Of a stretch of 64,000 nt of DNA, positions 9,445 through 18,954 are shown piece after piece; position 1 is the stretch's first letter; every line of letters starts with the position of its first letter. A model generated the notes under the pieces. The model was not told the DNA's origin and ran no database searches. It saw only the letters and a program-made list of their open reading frames with translations. A program made the translations under genes and the position numbers. Location of the stretch: assembly GCF_003206645.1 (NCBI RefSeq), contig NZ_PZJP01000017.1, forward strand, positions 1-64,000, in the 5' to 3' direction. The DNA is from Salinicola aestuarinus (GTDB lineage Bacteria > Pseudomonadota > Gammaproteobacteria > Pseudomonadales > Halomonadaceae).

Positions 9445-12400
9445 ATGACCCAACGCGTTGCCATCATCGGTGCGGCTCACCGGTTTCCGAGCGCCCCGAC
9501 TTCTCAACGTTTCTGGCAAGCGCTCAAGACCGGAGAGGACCTCGTCACCTCGGTCGCCGAGGACCGCTGGGGGCATGACGCCTTCGGCCATCCGGACAAG
9601 CAGCATCCAGGGACCAGCTACACGTTCGCCGCCGGCAGCCTTGGCGACATCTCCGGGTTCGATGCCGCCTTTTTTGGCATCTCGCCGCGTGAAGCCGCGC
9701 AAATGGATCCCCAGCAGCGCCTGATGCTGGAAATGACCTGGGAAGCGATGGAAGACGCCGGCGTTCCGCCGCAGACGCTTCGCGGGAGCCATTGTGGCGT
9801 CTACATCGGTGTCGCCAGTCTTGACTACTCCTATCGCATGGCCGACGACATGGCCTCGATCGACACCTCGACGGCCACCGGCAATACCTCCAGCATCGTC
9901 TCCAACCGCATCTCATACGTGTTCGATCTGCACGGCCCTAGCATGTCGATGGATACCGCCTGCTCATCTTCACTGGTGGCCTTCCATCAGGCGTGCCAGT
10001 CGATCCGCAGCGGCGAGACGGAAATGGCGCTGGCCGGCGGCATCAGCCTCCATCTGCACCCCTTTGGCTTCATCATTTTCTCCAAGGCGAGCATGCTCTC
10101 GCCCAACGGTCGCTGCCGCGTCTTCGACGCCGACGGCGACGGCTACGTACGCTCCGAGGGCGGCGGCGTCTTCCTGCTCAAGGATTACGACAAGGCGGTC
10201 GCCGACGGCGACCGCATTCTTGCCGTCGTGACCGGCAGCGGGGTCAACACCGACGGCCACAAGAAAGGCCTGACCGTCCCCAATGCCGACGCCCAGGTCG
10301 CGCTGATGACGCAGACCCTTGAGCGTGCAGGTCTGACGCCTGACGATCTCGACTATCTCGAGGCCCATGGCACCGGCACCGCGGTCGGTGATCCCCTCGA
10401 GACACGCGCCATTGGCGAGGCGCTCGGACAAAAGCGCAAAGACCGTCTGCCCATCGGGTCGGTCAAGTCGAACCTCGGCCACCTCGAAACCGCCTCTGGC
10501 GTCGCCGGCCTCGCCAAGGCGCTCTATGCGCTGCGAGAGCGCGAGGTGCCAGCGACCATCGGCATTCGCAAGATCAATCCTCGGATCGATCTTGACGGCT
10601 GGAATCTGGATATCGTCGACAGCGCCCGCCCTCTCAAGACCGAGGGCACGCTCAACGTAGGGGTCAACTCGTTTGGCTTTGGCGGGGCCAATGCCCACGT
10701 GCTGCTCCAATCGGCGCCGCCCGTTACGGCAACGACCACGTCACCCGATTCACAAGCATCCGGCGAGCGTCTGCCGCTGATGCTGAGCGCCCGCTCGCCG
10801 GACGCGCTGCGCGAGCTCGCAGGGCGTATCAGCCACCGCCTGACCGAAGGCGATGCCTCCCTGTTTGATACGGCCTACAGCCTGGTCTTTCGCCGTGACA
10901 CCCACCCCCACCGGGCCGTGCTCTTCAGCGATAGCTCGGCGGAGGCGATCACGCGCCTTGATGCCCTGGCAGCCGGTGAAACCGTCGCCGGCGCTGCCAT
11001 CGGTGAGGGCGTAGAACGACATCATGAAAAGGAAGACGCTCACGGCCTGGGCCCCGTCTTCGTCTACACCGGTAACGGCTGTCAGTGGACCGCCATGGGC
11101 GAAGCGCTGCTCGAGACTTCGCCAGTGTTCGCTGCTGCCGTCGACGAGGTCGATGCGCTGTTTCAGCGTCACGCCGACTTCTCCCTGCGGGACGAACTCG
11201 CCGGCGCCAACCAGCGGTTCGAGCAGGCGAGCAGCGGCGACCGGCTGCAACGCACCGAGATCGCTCAGCCTGCGCTCTTCGCGCTGCAGGTCGGCCTGAC
11301 CCGTCTGCTTGCCGCCGAGGGCGTTCGCCCCGCTGCCGTTACCGGCCACAGCGTCGGCGAAGTCGCTGCCGCCTGGGCCTGCGGCGCGCTGACCCTCGAC
11401 GACGCTGTCAGCGTGATTTTTCACCGCAGCGCCGGTCAGGGTCGCACCCGCGGCAGTGGTGGCATGACCGCCGTCGGCCTCGGTAACGAAGCGATGCGCA
11501 CCTGGCTCGACGACCCGGCCTACTCGGCCATCGTCGTGGCGGGCGTCAATAGCGACAAGGGCGTCACGCTGGCGGGCCCCGTGGAGGCGCTTACCCAGCT
11601 CGAGCAAGCGCTACAGGACGCGCGGGTCTTCGCCAAGCGTCTCGCGCTCGACTACGCCTTCCACAGCCCGGCGATGGACGCGATCCACGAACCGGTGATC
11701 GACGCGCTAGCCCATCTACAGCCGCGCCCGAGCGACATTCCGTTTTACTCGACCGTTGCCGGACAGGAAATCGCCGGCACCGAGCTCGGCGCCGAGTACT
11801 GGTGGCTCAATATCCGCGAGCCGGTACAGTTCGCCCCCGCGGTCGACGCTCTGATCACAGCAGGCGCTCGCACCTTCGTGGAACTCGGTGCCCAGCCGAT
11901 TCTGCGCCGCTATCTGACCGAAGCCCTCGCGTCCCAGAACGTCGAAGGCAGCGTGACCGGCACGCTCGCGCGTGACAATTCGGGACTCGATGCCGTCGAG
12001 CACACGCTCGCCGCCACCCTGGTCAGCGGTGCGGTATCGCCCGCGGCATGGTTCCCGGTCACCGGACGTTTCGTCGATCTGCCCCACTACCCGTGGCAGC
12101 ATGAACGCTTTTGGACCTCGGCCACCGGCGACGCCCAGGGCCTGATGGCTCGGCACTACGAACATCCGCTGCTCGGCTATCGCCTGGCGCAACAGGGATT
12201 GGCGTGGGAGAGCCAGCTGGACGCTCATCGGCTACCCTGGCTTGCCGACCACCGAGTCGGCGGCGCCACCGTGTTCCCCGGCGCCGGTTTCGCCGAGCTG
12301 ACGCTGGCCGCGGCCAGCGCCTGGAAGCAAGCGCCGTTACTCGATATCGAAGCGCTGGAGATTCTGAGCCCGCTGCTGCTCGACGCCGTACACGGCAAGA

Positions 12401-15400
12401 AACTGCGACTCACCCTCGATGACAGCGACGGCAGCGTGGCCATCAAGACCCGCGAGCCGGCAAGTGACGACCCCTGGTCGCTCAACGCCCGCGCACGGGT
12501 CGCCACCCAGAGCCGCGGGCTGTTACTCACCCGCCGCGGTGCCGGTCTGCCCTCCCGTCCGGCGGACTTCGACCGTGAGACGCACCTGGCCATGGCTGCC
12601 CACGTCGGGCTCGAGTACGGCCCCGGCTTCCAGGCAGTCAGCGATATCTGGATCGAAGGCGACAGTGCCATCGGCCGTATCGCCCTGCCCGATGCCATCG
12701 CCGAGGATCAGCGCGACTGCCTGTTGGCGCCGGGAATTCTGGACAGCGCCTTCCAGCTCTTCATTCCGTTACTTGCCGACGAGCTCAAGGCGGCCGGCGG
12801 TCTCGCTTTTGTCCCCGTCAGGCTCGAGCGACTGCAGGTTCGCCCCGACACCGGCCAACCGGCGACGATGGAAGTCCGCCTGACCAGCCGAGCCCCGCAT
12901 TCTCTGTGCGCGGACGTTGCGATCTTCGATGCCGATGGCAACGCCATCGCCGTCGTCGAAGGCGCGCGTTTCAAGGCTGCCCGACTGCGCCACGCACCCC
13001 AGCATCGCCTGAGCTATCTGGATCATCGATTGGTGCCGGCCCCGCGCGAGGACGCCGAGCTCGCCCTCGATGACGCCACCGCGGAAATCGCCCTGAGTGA
13101 GCTGGTCTCGCACTACCGCGAGGTGACCGGCAGCCGCTACGCCGACGAGGTCGAACCGCTGCTGGATACCCTCATCGGCGCGTTCATCGACCAGTCGCTG
13201 CGCGCCCATGCGGACGCCGATGGTCAGATTGCCGCCGGTCAATTCGAGGGTGGCAGCGTCGAGCAGCGCCAACGCCGTCGCGCGCTGGTGGAGCTGGCCG
13301 ACGCCATCGATATCGTCGAGGCGACCGACGCCGGCTGGCAGCTCAATGCACCGCCGGAGATCGATGCCGCCACCGTCTGGAATCTGCTGATTCGCGACTA
13401 CCCGGACTACGCCGCTCTGACACACAGTGTCGGTCGTTTGGGGCTGCACCTCGATGACTGGCTGGATGACGCGCTGGAGAGCGACGCTCTCGGCCTGGAC
13501 GCCGAGCGGTTTACCCGACTGACCCAGGCCACGGTGGGTGAACGTGGCTGGTACGCCCTCGCCGACACCTGGCGCGGCCAATACCGTCTCACCCTGGATC
13601 TGCTAGCGCCGCATCAGCGACTCAGAGTCCTGGAGGCCTCGGCCTATCGCCCGCAGCTTGGCGAGCGGTTGATGGGCGAGCTGGAGGGCGATCGTACAGC
13701 GCTCGCCTTCGTCGGACTGCGTCCCGGAGCGCTACACGAAGCTCAGTCGCTCGCCGAGGACGATGCCCGCGTCGAACTGGTAACGCCGACTGACGACGCT
13801 GCAGCTACGATGGGCGCCAACGTGGCCTTGATCACCCTCGATGCCACCCAGCAGGAGATCGACTCGCTGCTCCGCTGGCTGCCGGAACGTCTCGCCGCCG
13901 ATGCGCAGATTGCGCTACTGGCGCCGAGCCGCGCCGACTGGCAGCGTTTCCTGACGCTGGCAGCGGCGCCTGAATGCGTCCCGGCGACGCTCGGCGCCAC
14001 CCAACGCCAGCTGGAGGCGCTGGGATACCGTCAGACCGTCATCCACGACCTGGAGAGCGATCATGGCGGTCTCAAACTGATCACCACCGAGGCTCCCGTA
14101 GGGGCGCGCCGCGAACACGAAGACGACGGCTCGATCGAGGCAGGTCACTGGTTGCTGGTGGGTGATGATGCCACGCAGGCCCTCACCAGGACACTCTGCG
14201 AACACCTGGAACAGCTCGGCGAGACCTGCCGAACGGTCAAAGGCGCCATGCGGCCCGCTGCGCTTGTCGGGCCCGAGGCAGAGACGCCTAGCGCGAGCCA
14301 CGTCATCGACCTCCGCGGTCTCGGGCAGGATGCGGAGTCGCGCTGTGTGCTGGCGGCCGAGTGGCTGCAACAGCTCGACACCACCGGTAGCGATGCGGCG
14401 CTCTGGATTCTCACTCAGGGTGTCGCCGCCACACTGGCCGATGAGACCGTCGATGTCGTTGCCCTCTCCGTCGGTGCCGCCGCGGTGGGTGCACTCGGTA
14501 GCCACGCGCTGACCTCGTCGTCGGCGAATGACGACACCGCGTCGGCCCAATCCTTACCCGAGAACGTCGCGGCTCTCACTTCGCTCTCCGAGGACGCCGC
14601 CGTATGGGGCTTCGGCCGCTCGCTGCAGAATGAGGCGGGCGCGCGTCGCGTCACGCTGCTCGATCTGCCGATGGGCGAGCCCACCGCGGCGCTGCTCGAG
14701 GCGCTAACGCTCGAGCTGGGCGCCCCGGATAGCGAAACGGAGATCGTGCTCGATACCGCCGGCCACCGCTGGGTGCCGCGTCTGGGGCTCGAGGCCGCAC
14801 CGGGGGTTGCCGCACCGACACGTCACGAGTCGTTCGAAAGCGCTGAGGGCCGTGCCGTCAGTCTTGGCTTCGAACTGCCGGGCCAGCTCCGGCATCTGCG
14901 CTGGATGGCCCACGATCTGGCAGCGCCGCAGGCGGGTCAGGTCGAGATCGCCGTCAAGGCGACCGGTCTCAACTTCCGGGACGTCATGTACGCGCTCGGT
15001 CTGCTTTCCGACGAAGCGATCGAGAACGGCTTCGCCGGCCCGACGCTGGGTCTGGAGTTCGCCGGTGAGGTGGTCCGCGTCGGCGACGGCGATTCCACGC
15101 TCAAACCCGGCGATGCGGTCGTTGGCTTCGGTCCGGCCAGCTTCAGCGACCGGCTCATCGCCGATATCAACGCTGTCGCCCCTATTCCGGCGGAGATCGG
15201 CTTTGCAGCGGCGGCAACGATTCCGACGACTTTCTTTACCGTCTACTACTCGCTCAAGCATCTGGCGCGGCTACAGCCTGGCGAGCGACTGCTGATTCAC
15301 GGCGCTGCCGGCGGCGTGGGCCTGGCGGCGATCCAGATCGGCCGTTGGCTGGGCGCCGATATCGTCGCTACCGTCGGCTCGTCGGAGAAGCGCGACTTCC

Positions 15401-17097
15401 TGCGGCTGATGGGTGTCGAGCGCCTCTACGACTCACGGAGTCTCACCTTCGCCGAAGAGATCCTTCACGATTTCGCCAGCGAGCGACACGCCCTTGGCGG
15501 AGCCGACGATGGCCGCGACGGGGTCGACGTCATTCTCAACTCACTGGCCGGCGAAGCGATCAATCAGAACCTCCGCGTGCTCAACCCGTTCGGCCGTTTC
15601 GTCGAGCTGGGCAAGCGCGATTTCTACGAGAACACACGCGTCGGGCTGCGTCCGTTCCGCAATAACCTGAGCTACTTCGGTGTCGACTCCGACCAGCTGA
15701 TGCGAGAGCTACCCCGCCTCACCGGCACACTCTTTGGCGAGATGATGGCGCTATTCGCCGATGGCACGCTCTCGCCGCTGCCGTACACGGCCTTCGGCAG
15801 CGACCGCGTGGTCGAAGCCTTCCGCTATATGCAGCAGGCTCGTCAGATCGGCAAGGTGGTGGTGACGTACGAGCGCCCGCCCCAGGTGGCGCCGGCGCCA
15901 ACAGCGCCGCAGGCACTGACGCTGGACAGTGAGGCGAGCTACGTCGTCACCGGCGGCCTCGGTGGCTTCGGGCTGGCCACCGCCGAGTGGCTCGCGGCCA
16001 AGGGCGCGCGCCACCTCCTGCTGGTGGGGCGCCGCGGTGCCACCACCGAAGAGGCACGCGAGGGCGTTGCGCGGCTCGAGGCACAGGGCGTCGACGTACT
16101 TGCCCGTGCCTGCGACGTCACCGATCCCGCCGCACTGGAAACCGTGCTGGCCGAGGCTCGCGCTGCGGGGCCGGTCAAGGGCATCGTCCACGCCGCCACG
16201 GTCATCGATGACGGTCTCATCCGCAATCTCGACGAGGCGCGAATTCGCAGCGCCATGGCGCCAAAGATCGACGGCGCTCGCCACCTGGATGCGCTCACCG
16301 CCGATGACACGCTCGACTTCTTCGTCGTCTACTCCTCGGCGACGACGCTGTTCGGTAACCCTGGACAGGCAAGCTACGTCGCCGCCAACCACTGGCTGGA
16401 AGCCTTCGGCGCGCGGCGGCGCGCTGTCGGTCGCCCGGGGACGGTTGTCCGCTGGGGCGCGATCGAGGATGTCGGTTTCCTCGCGCGCAACGCCCAGACC
16501 CGCGACAGCCTGCAGGAGCGGCTTGGTGGCCAGGCCCTCACCGCCGCCGATGCCCTCGATGTGCTCGAGCGTATGCTGGTTGCCGACGTTCCCTCGCTCG
16601 GCGTGCTCGAGCTCGACTGGCGAGCGCTCGCGAAGTTCTTGCCGACAGCGAGCGCCCCGCGGTATCGCGAGATCGCGCGGACGGCGCCAGACGATGGCGG
16701 CGACGAAGGCGACGACGATCTGCAGCGTCTGCTGGCCAGTCTCGCCCCGGAGGCGCTGTTCGACACACTGATCAGCGTGCTGCGCAAGGAACTGGCGAAG
16801 ATCCTGCTGATCGACGAGGAGAAGATCGACATCCACAAGTCGGTTTATGACATGGGCTTCGATTCGCTGATGGGCGTGGAGCTGGTCACAGCGCTGGAGT
16901 CTCGACTCGGCATCCAGGTACCGGTCATGGTGCTGAGCGAAGCGGGAACGCTCGCCAAGCTCTGCGACTACCTGATGCTCAAGCTCGGCGGCGACGGCGA
17001 GGAGCACGGCGAGGACGACGCGCTCGAGAACCTCGCGGCCCAACATGGAGTCAACGAATTGCCAAGCGGTAATCCGACCGGGGAGGCCCGGTCTTGA
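9445..17097 (+). CDS. rkpA: Fully reducing type I polyketide synthase, RkpA-like (KS-AT-DH-psiMT-ER-KR-ACP)
   Basis: 2550 residues with one complete reducing module. KS: DTACSSSL with Cys173, EAHGTGT with His308 and NLGHLE with His346. AT: GHSVGE with Ser636 and YAFHS, the form usual for malonyl-CoA. DH: HxxxGxxxxP at His936 with Asp1100. A region at about 1190-1650 sits where a C-methyltransferase would be but lacks the glycine-rich SAM motif. ER: HGAAGGVGLAA at about 1952. KR: VTGGLGGFGLA at about 2170 with Tyr2311. ACP: GFDSLMG with Ser2474. There is no thioesterase, so release probably depends on the next gene. AAGGAG lies five bases before the ATG. In S. meliloti RkpA acts in K-antigen production. 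Iterative use to make a saturated chain is inference. Confidence 0.93.
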   Translation: MTQRVAIIGAAHRFPSAPTSQRFWQALKTGEDLVTSVAEDRWGHDAFGHPDKQHPGTSYTFAAGSLGDISGFDAAFFGISPREAAQMDPQQRLMLEMTWEAMEDAGVPPQTLRGSHCGVYIGVASLDYSYRMADDMASIDTSTATGNTSSIVSNRISYVFDLHGPSMSMDTACSSSLVAFHQACQSIRSGETEMALAGGISLHLHPFGFIIFSKASMLSPNGRCRVFDADGDGYVRSEGGGVFLLKDYDKAVADGDRILAVVTGSGVNTDGHKKGLTVPNADAQVALMTQTLERAGLTPDDLDYLEAHGTGTAVGDPLETRAIGEALGQKRKDRLPIGSVKSNLGHLETASGVAGLAKALYALREREVPATIGIRKINPRIDLDGWNLDIVDSARPLKTEGTLNVGVNSFGFGGANAHVLLQSAPPVTATTTSPDSQASGERLPLMLSARSPDALRELAGRISHRLTEGDASLFDTAYSLVFRRDTHPHRAVLFSDSSAEAITRLDALAAGETVAGAAIGEGVERHHEKEDAHGLGPVFVYTGNGCQWTAMGEALLETSPVFAAAVDEVDALFQRHADFSLRDELAGANQRFEQASSGDRLQRTEIAQPALFALQVGLTRLLAAEGVRPAAVTGHSVGEVAAAWACGALTLDDAVSVIFHRSAGQGRTRGSGGMTAVGLGNEAMRTWLDDPAYSAIVVAGVNSDKGVTLAGPVEALTQLEQALQDARVFAKRLALDYAFHSPAMDAIHEPVIDALAHLQPRPSDIPFYSTVAGQEIAGTELGAEYWWLNIREPVQFAPAVDALITAGARTFVELGAQPILRRYLTEALASQNVEGSVTGTLARDNSGLDAVEHTLAATLVSGAVSPAAWFPVTGRFVDLPHYPWQHERFWTSATGDAQGLMARHYEHPLLGYRLAQQGLAWESQLDAHRLPWLADHRVGGATVFPGAGFAELTLAAASAWKQAPLLDIEALEILSPLLLDAVHGKKLRLTLDDSDGSVAIKTREPASDDPWSLNARARVATQSRGLLLTRRGAGLPSRPADFDRETHLAMAAHVGLEYGPGFQAVSDIWIEGDSAIGRIALPDAIAEDQRDCLLAPGILDSAFQLFIPLLADELKAAGGLAFVPVRLERLQVRPDTGQPATMEVRLTSRAPHSLCADVAIFDADGNAIAVVEGARFKAARLRHAPQHRLSYLDHRLVPAPREDAELALDDATAEIALSELVSHYREVTGSRYADEVEPLLDTLIGAFIDQSLRAHADADGQIAAGQFEGGSVEQRQRRRALVELADAIDIVEATDAGWQLNAPPEIDAATVWNLLIRDYPDYAALTHSVGRLGLHLDDWLDDALESDALGLDAERFTRLTQATVGERGWYALADTWRGQYRLTLDLLAPHQRLRVLEASAYRPQLGERLMGELEGDRTALAFVGLRPGALHEAQSLAEDDARVELVTPTDDAAATMGANVALITLDATQQEIDSLLRWLPERLAADAQIALLAPSRADWQRFLTLAAAPECVPATLGATQRQLEALGYRQTVIHDLESDHGGLKLITTEAPVGARREHEDDGSIEAGHWLLVGDDATQALTRTLCEHLEQLGETCRTVKGAMRPAALVGPEAETPSASHVIDLRGLGQDAESRCVLAAEWLQQLDTTGSDAALWILTQGVAATLADETVDVVALSVGAAAVGALGSHALTSSSANDDTASAQSLPENVAALTSLSEDAAVWGFGRSLQNEAGARRVTLLDLPMGEPTAALLEALTLELGAPDSETEIVLDTAGHRWVPRLGLEAAPGVAAPTRHESFESAEGRAVSLGFELPGQLRHLRWMAHDLAAPQAGQVEIAVKATGLNFRDVMYALGLLSDEAIENGFAGPTLGLEFAGEVVRVGDGDSTLKPGDAVVGFGPASFSDRLIADINAVAPIPAEIGFAAAATIPTTFFTVYYSLKHLARLQPGERLLIHGAAGGVGLAAIQIGRWLGADIVATVGSSEKRDFLRLMGVERLYDSRSLTFAEEILHDFASERHALGGADDGRDGVDVILNSLAGEAINQNLRVLNPFGRFVELGKRDFYENTRVGLRPFRNNLSYFGVDSDQLMRELPRLTGTLFGEMMALFADGTLSPLPYTAFGSDRVVEAFRYMQQARQIGKVVVTYERPPQVAPAPTAPQALTLDSEASYVVTGGLGGFGLATAEWLAAKGARHLLLVGRRGATTEEAREGVARLEAQGVDVLARACDVTDPAALETVLAEARAAGPVKGIVHAATVIDDGLIRNLDEARIRSAMAPKIDGARHLDALTADDTLDFFVVYSSATTLFGNPGQASYVAANHWLEAFGARRRAVGRPGTVVRWGAIEDVGFLARNAQTRDSLQERLGGQALTAADALDVLERMLVADVPSLGVLELDWRALAKFLPTASAPRYREIARTAPDDGGDEGDDDLQRLLASLAPEALFDTLISVLRKELAKILLIDEEKIDIHKSVYDMGFDSLMGVELVTALESRLGIQVPVMVLSEAGTLAKLCDYLMLKLGGDGEEHGEDDALENLAAQHGVNELPSGNPTGEARS

Positions 17098-18416
17098 GTC
17101 AATCCAGAGAGACGCTAAAGCAACGCCTGCTCCAGCAGGCCCGCCAGCGGCGTCAAGATCGCCCAGACGAGTCACAAACCCCGAGCCCTGCCGGGCCGGG
17201 CGTCGATGAGCGGTTCACGCGGTTCGATCGCCACCCTGGCTACCAGCAGCTCAAGATGATGCGCGAAGGCGGCCAGCGACTCGGTATTCCCGATCCGTTC
17301 TTCAAGGTCCATGAGGGCACCGCGGGCGCCACTACGACGATCGCGGGGCGTGAGCGGCTCAACTTCGCCAGCTACAACTATCTGAGCCTGGCGCACCATC
17401 CACGAGTGGTTCAGGCCGGCATCGACGCACTCAACCGCTATGGCAGCTCGGTCTCCGCCAGCCGCCCCGTCTCCGGTGAACGTCCGATTCATCAGGCGCT
17501 GGAGCGATCTCTCGCCGATACCTACGAGGTTGAAGAGGCGGTGGTATTCGTCAGCGGCCACGCGACGAACGTTTCGACGCTAGGGTATCTGCTCGGACCG
17601 AAGGACCTGCTGCTTCACGACGAGTACATCCACAACAGCACCGTGGTCGGCGCCCAGCTTTCCGGCGCGCGCCGGATGAGCTTCTCGCACAACGACCCGG
17701 AGGCGCTAGACGCCCTGCTGGCCAGGCACCGCCATCAGTTCGAGCGGGTTCTCGTGGTCATCGAAGGGCTCTACAGCATGGATGGCGATGCCCCAGACCT
17801 CGGGCGATTTGTCGAAATCAAGTCGCGCCATCAGGCTTGGTTGATGGTGGACGAGGCGCACTCGTTCGCCGTGCTCGGCGAGCGCGGGCTGGGTCTTCGT
17901 GAACACTGCAATGTGCCGTCAACGGATGTCGATATCTGGATGGGAACGTTGTCGAAGACGATGTCGGGGTGCGGCGGTTACATCGCCGGCTGCCGCGAGC
18001 TGATCGAGATGCTGCGTTACTTCGCGCCGGGCTTTCTCTACAGCGTTGGCATGCCGGCTCAAGTCGCCGGCCCCTCGCTGGCCGCACTGGCGGTGATGAA
18101 AGACGAGCCGGAGCGACTACACCGGCTGCACGCGATCTCCGGCTACTTCCTCGAACAGGCCAAGGCCCGCGGCTTCGACGTCGGCGACAGCATCGGCGTC
18201 GCCGTGGTGCCAATCATCGTGGGCAGCTCCGTACTCGCCGCGGGGCTATCGGATGCGCTGCTGTCGCACGACATCAACGTCCAGCCGATACTGCATCCGG
18301 CGGTGCCGGAAAAGAGTGCGCGGCTGCGCTTTTTCCTCAATTGCGACCACACCCGACTGCAAGTCGACCACGTGCTGAATGCGCTGGAGACCGAGTGGCA
18401 AGCACGCACGCAGTGA
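17094..18416 (+). CDS. rkpG: Alpha-oxoamine synthase (PLP), RkpG-like
   Basis: About 440 residues, of the family containing serine palmitoyltransferase, 8-amino-7-oxononanoate synthase and 2-amino-3-ketobutyrate ligase. These enzymes condense an amino acid with an acyl thioester and lose CO2. Visible features are NYLSLAHHP, VDEAHSFAVLG (the Asp that pairs with the PLP pyridine) and GTLSKTMSGCGGYIAG with the Schiff-base Lys at about 288. An N-terminal extension of about 80 residues resembles those of PKS-partner members. The start is a TTG that overlaps the PKS stop (TTGA) behind GGGGAGG, so expression is tightly coupled. The likely job is to off-load the acyl chain from the PKS ACP as an amino-ketone. 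The amino acid used cannot be read from the sequence. Confidence 0.9.
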   Translation: MSQSRETLKQRLLQQARQRRQDRPDESQTPSPAGPGVDERFTRFDRHPGYQQLKMMREGGQRLGIPDPFFKVHEGTAGATTTIAGRERLNFASYNYLSLAHHPRVVQAGIDALNRYGSSVSASRPVSGERPIHQALERSLADTYEVEEAVVFVSGHATNVSTLGYLLGPKDLLLHDEYIHNSTVVGAQLSGARRMSFSHNDPEALDALLARHRHQFERVLVVIEGLYSMDGDAPDLGRFVEIKSRHQAWLMVDEAHSFAVLGERGLGLREHCNVPSTDVDIWMGTLSKTMSGCGGYIAGCRELIEMLRYFAPGFLYSVGMPAQVAGPSLAALAVMKDEPERLHRLHAISGYFLEQAKARGFDVGDSIGVAVVPIIVGSSVLAAGLSDALLSHDINVQPILHPAVPEKSARLRFFLNCDHTRLQVDHVLNALETEWQARTQ

Positions 18417-18450
18417 GCCGGCCCTCGATCGGATGATCACCCCGACATAG

Positions 18451-18478
18451 AAAACCGCCTCTCCGGGCGGTTTTTTTG
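18451..18478 (+). terminator. Rho-independent terminator of the kpsC-to-rkpG operon
   Basis: A nine-base-pair stem (AAAACCGCC with GGCGGTTTT) and a six-base loop, followed by a T run. It lies 34 bases after the alpha-oxoamine synthase stop and closes the plus-strand capsule operon. Confidence 0.9.
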
Positions 18479-18901
18479 GCTATGCGTGGCACCGAGGAGG
18501 GCGTTGTCGGCAGACTCATCCCCCTACCGTGTGGCCAGTGTCGGCCGAGTCATCGCAGCACAGAATTCGTAGCGGCCCAGAAGCAGCCCGCTGGGGATAG
18601 CGGCGTATCATCGCTTGCCTGGAGAGATCGCCATAGCCGTCCATGATGGCTCATAACGACAAGCTCAGAGTTAATCTGAGTCGTCTCGCCGGTACCCAAG
18701 CGGTCGGCACCCGGCTTCTCGGCAGGTTCAAGTACCTTCTTCGGTGCATACCAAAGCAGCCGTTTACCATGCGTTCTTCCACGGCCACTCCTTCGATTTA
18801 CCTCCTATCTGCTTCGGACTTACCGGCACCACCGACTCTCCAAGCGCAGAGGACGACGTCGTAGTCACCACTGCGTCGATAGAAAGAGCTTGCCAATAAA
18901 C
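18479..18901. other. Non-coding spacer between the two convergent capsule operons
   Basis: About 420 bases between two facing terminators. Short frames (73 codons on plus at 18643, 64 codons on minus at 18764) give no recognisable protein. A 46-base patch near 18690-18735 looks faintly like a tRNA D-loop and T-loop but does not fold into a full tRNA. I see no confident gene. Confidence 0.5.
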
Positions 18902-18928
18902 AAAAAAACCACCCGAAGGTGGCTTTTC
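18902..18928 (-). terminator. Rho-independent terminator after ugd
   Basis: Read on the minus strand, a stem of about eight pairs (AAGCCACC with GGTGGTTT) around a TTCG-type tetraloop is followed by seven T residues. It lies about 27 bases after the ugd stop and closes the long minus-strand capsule operon. Confidence 0.88.
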
Positions 18929-18954
18929 AGTCGCTATAGCGAGCGTATAAACGA

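Noticed and set aside
15751..17175. 474-codon antisense open frame under the PKS KR-ACP region
   Set aside because: It is a shadow of GC-rich codon usage. The sense strand has unmistakable KR and ACP motifs and the antisense translation has no recognisable domain.
18690..18735. tRNA-like patch (AAGCGGTCGGCA and GGTTCAAGTACC)
   Set aside because: Only about 46 bases, with no anticodon arm of normal size and no CCA-ready acceptor stem. Probably chance.
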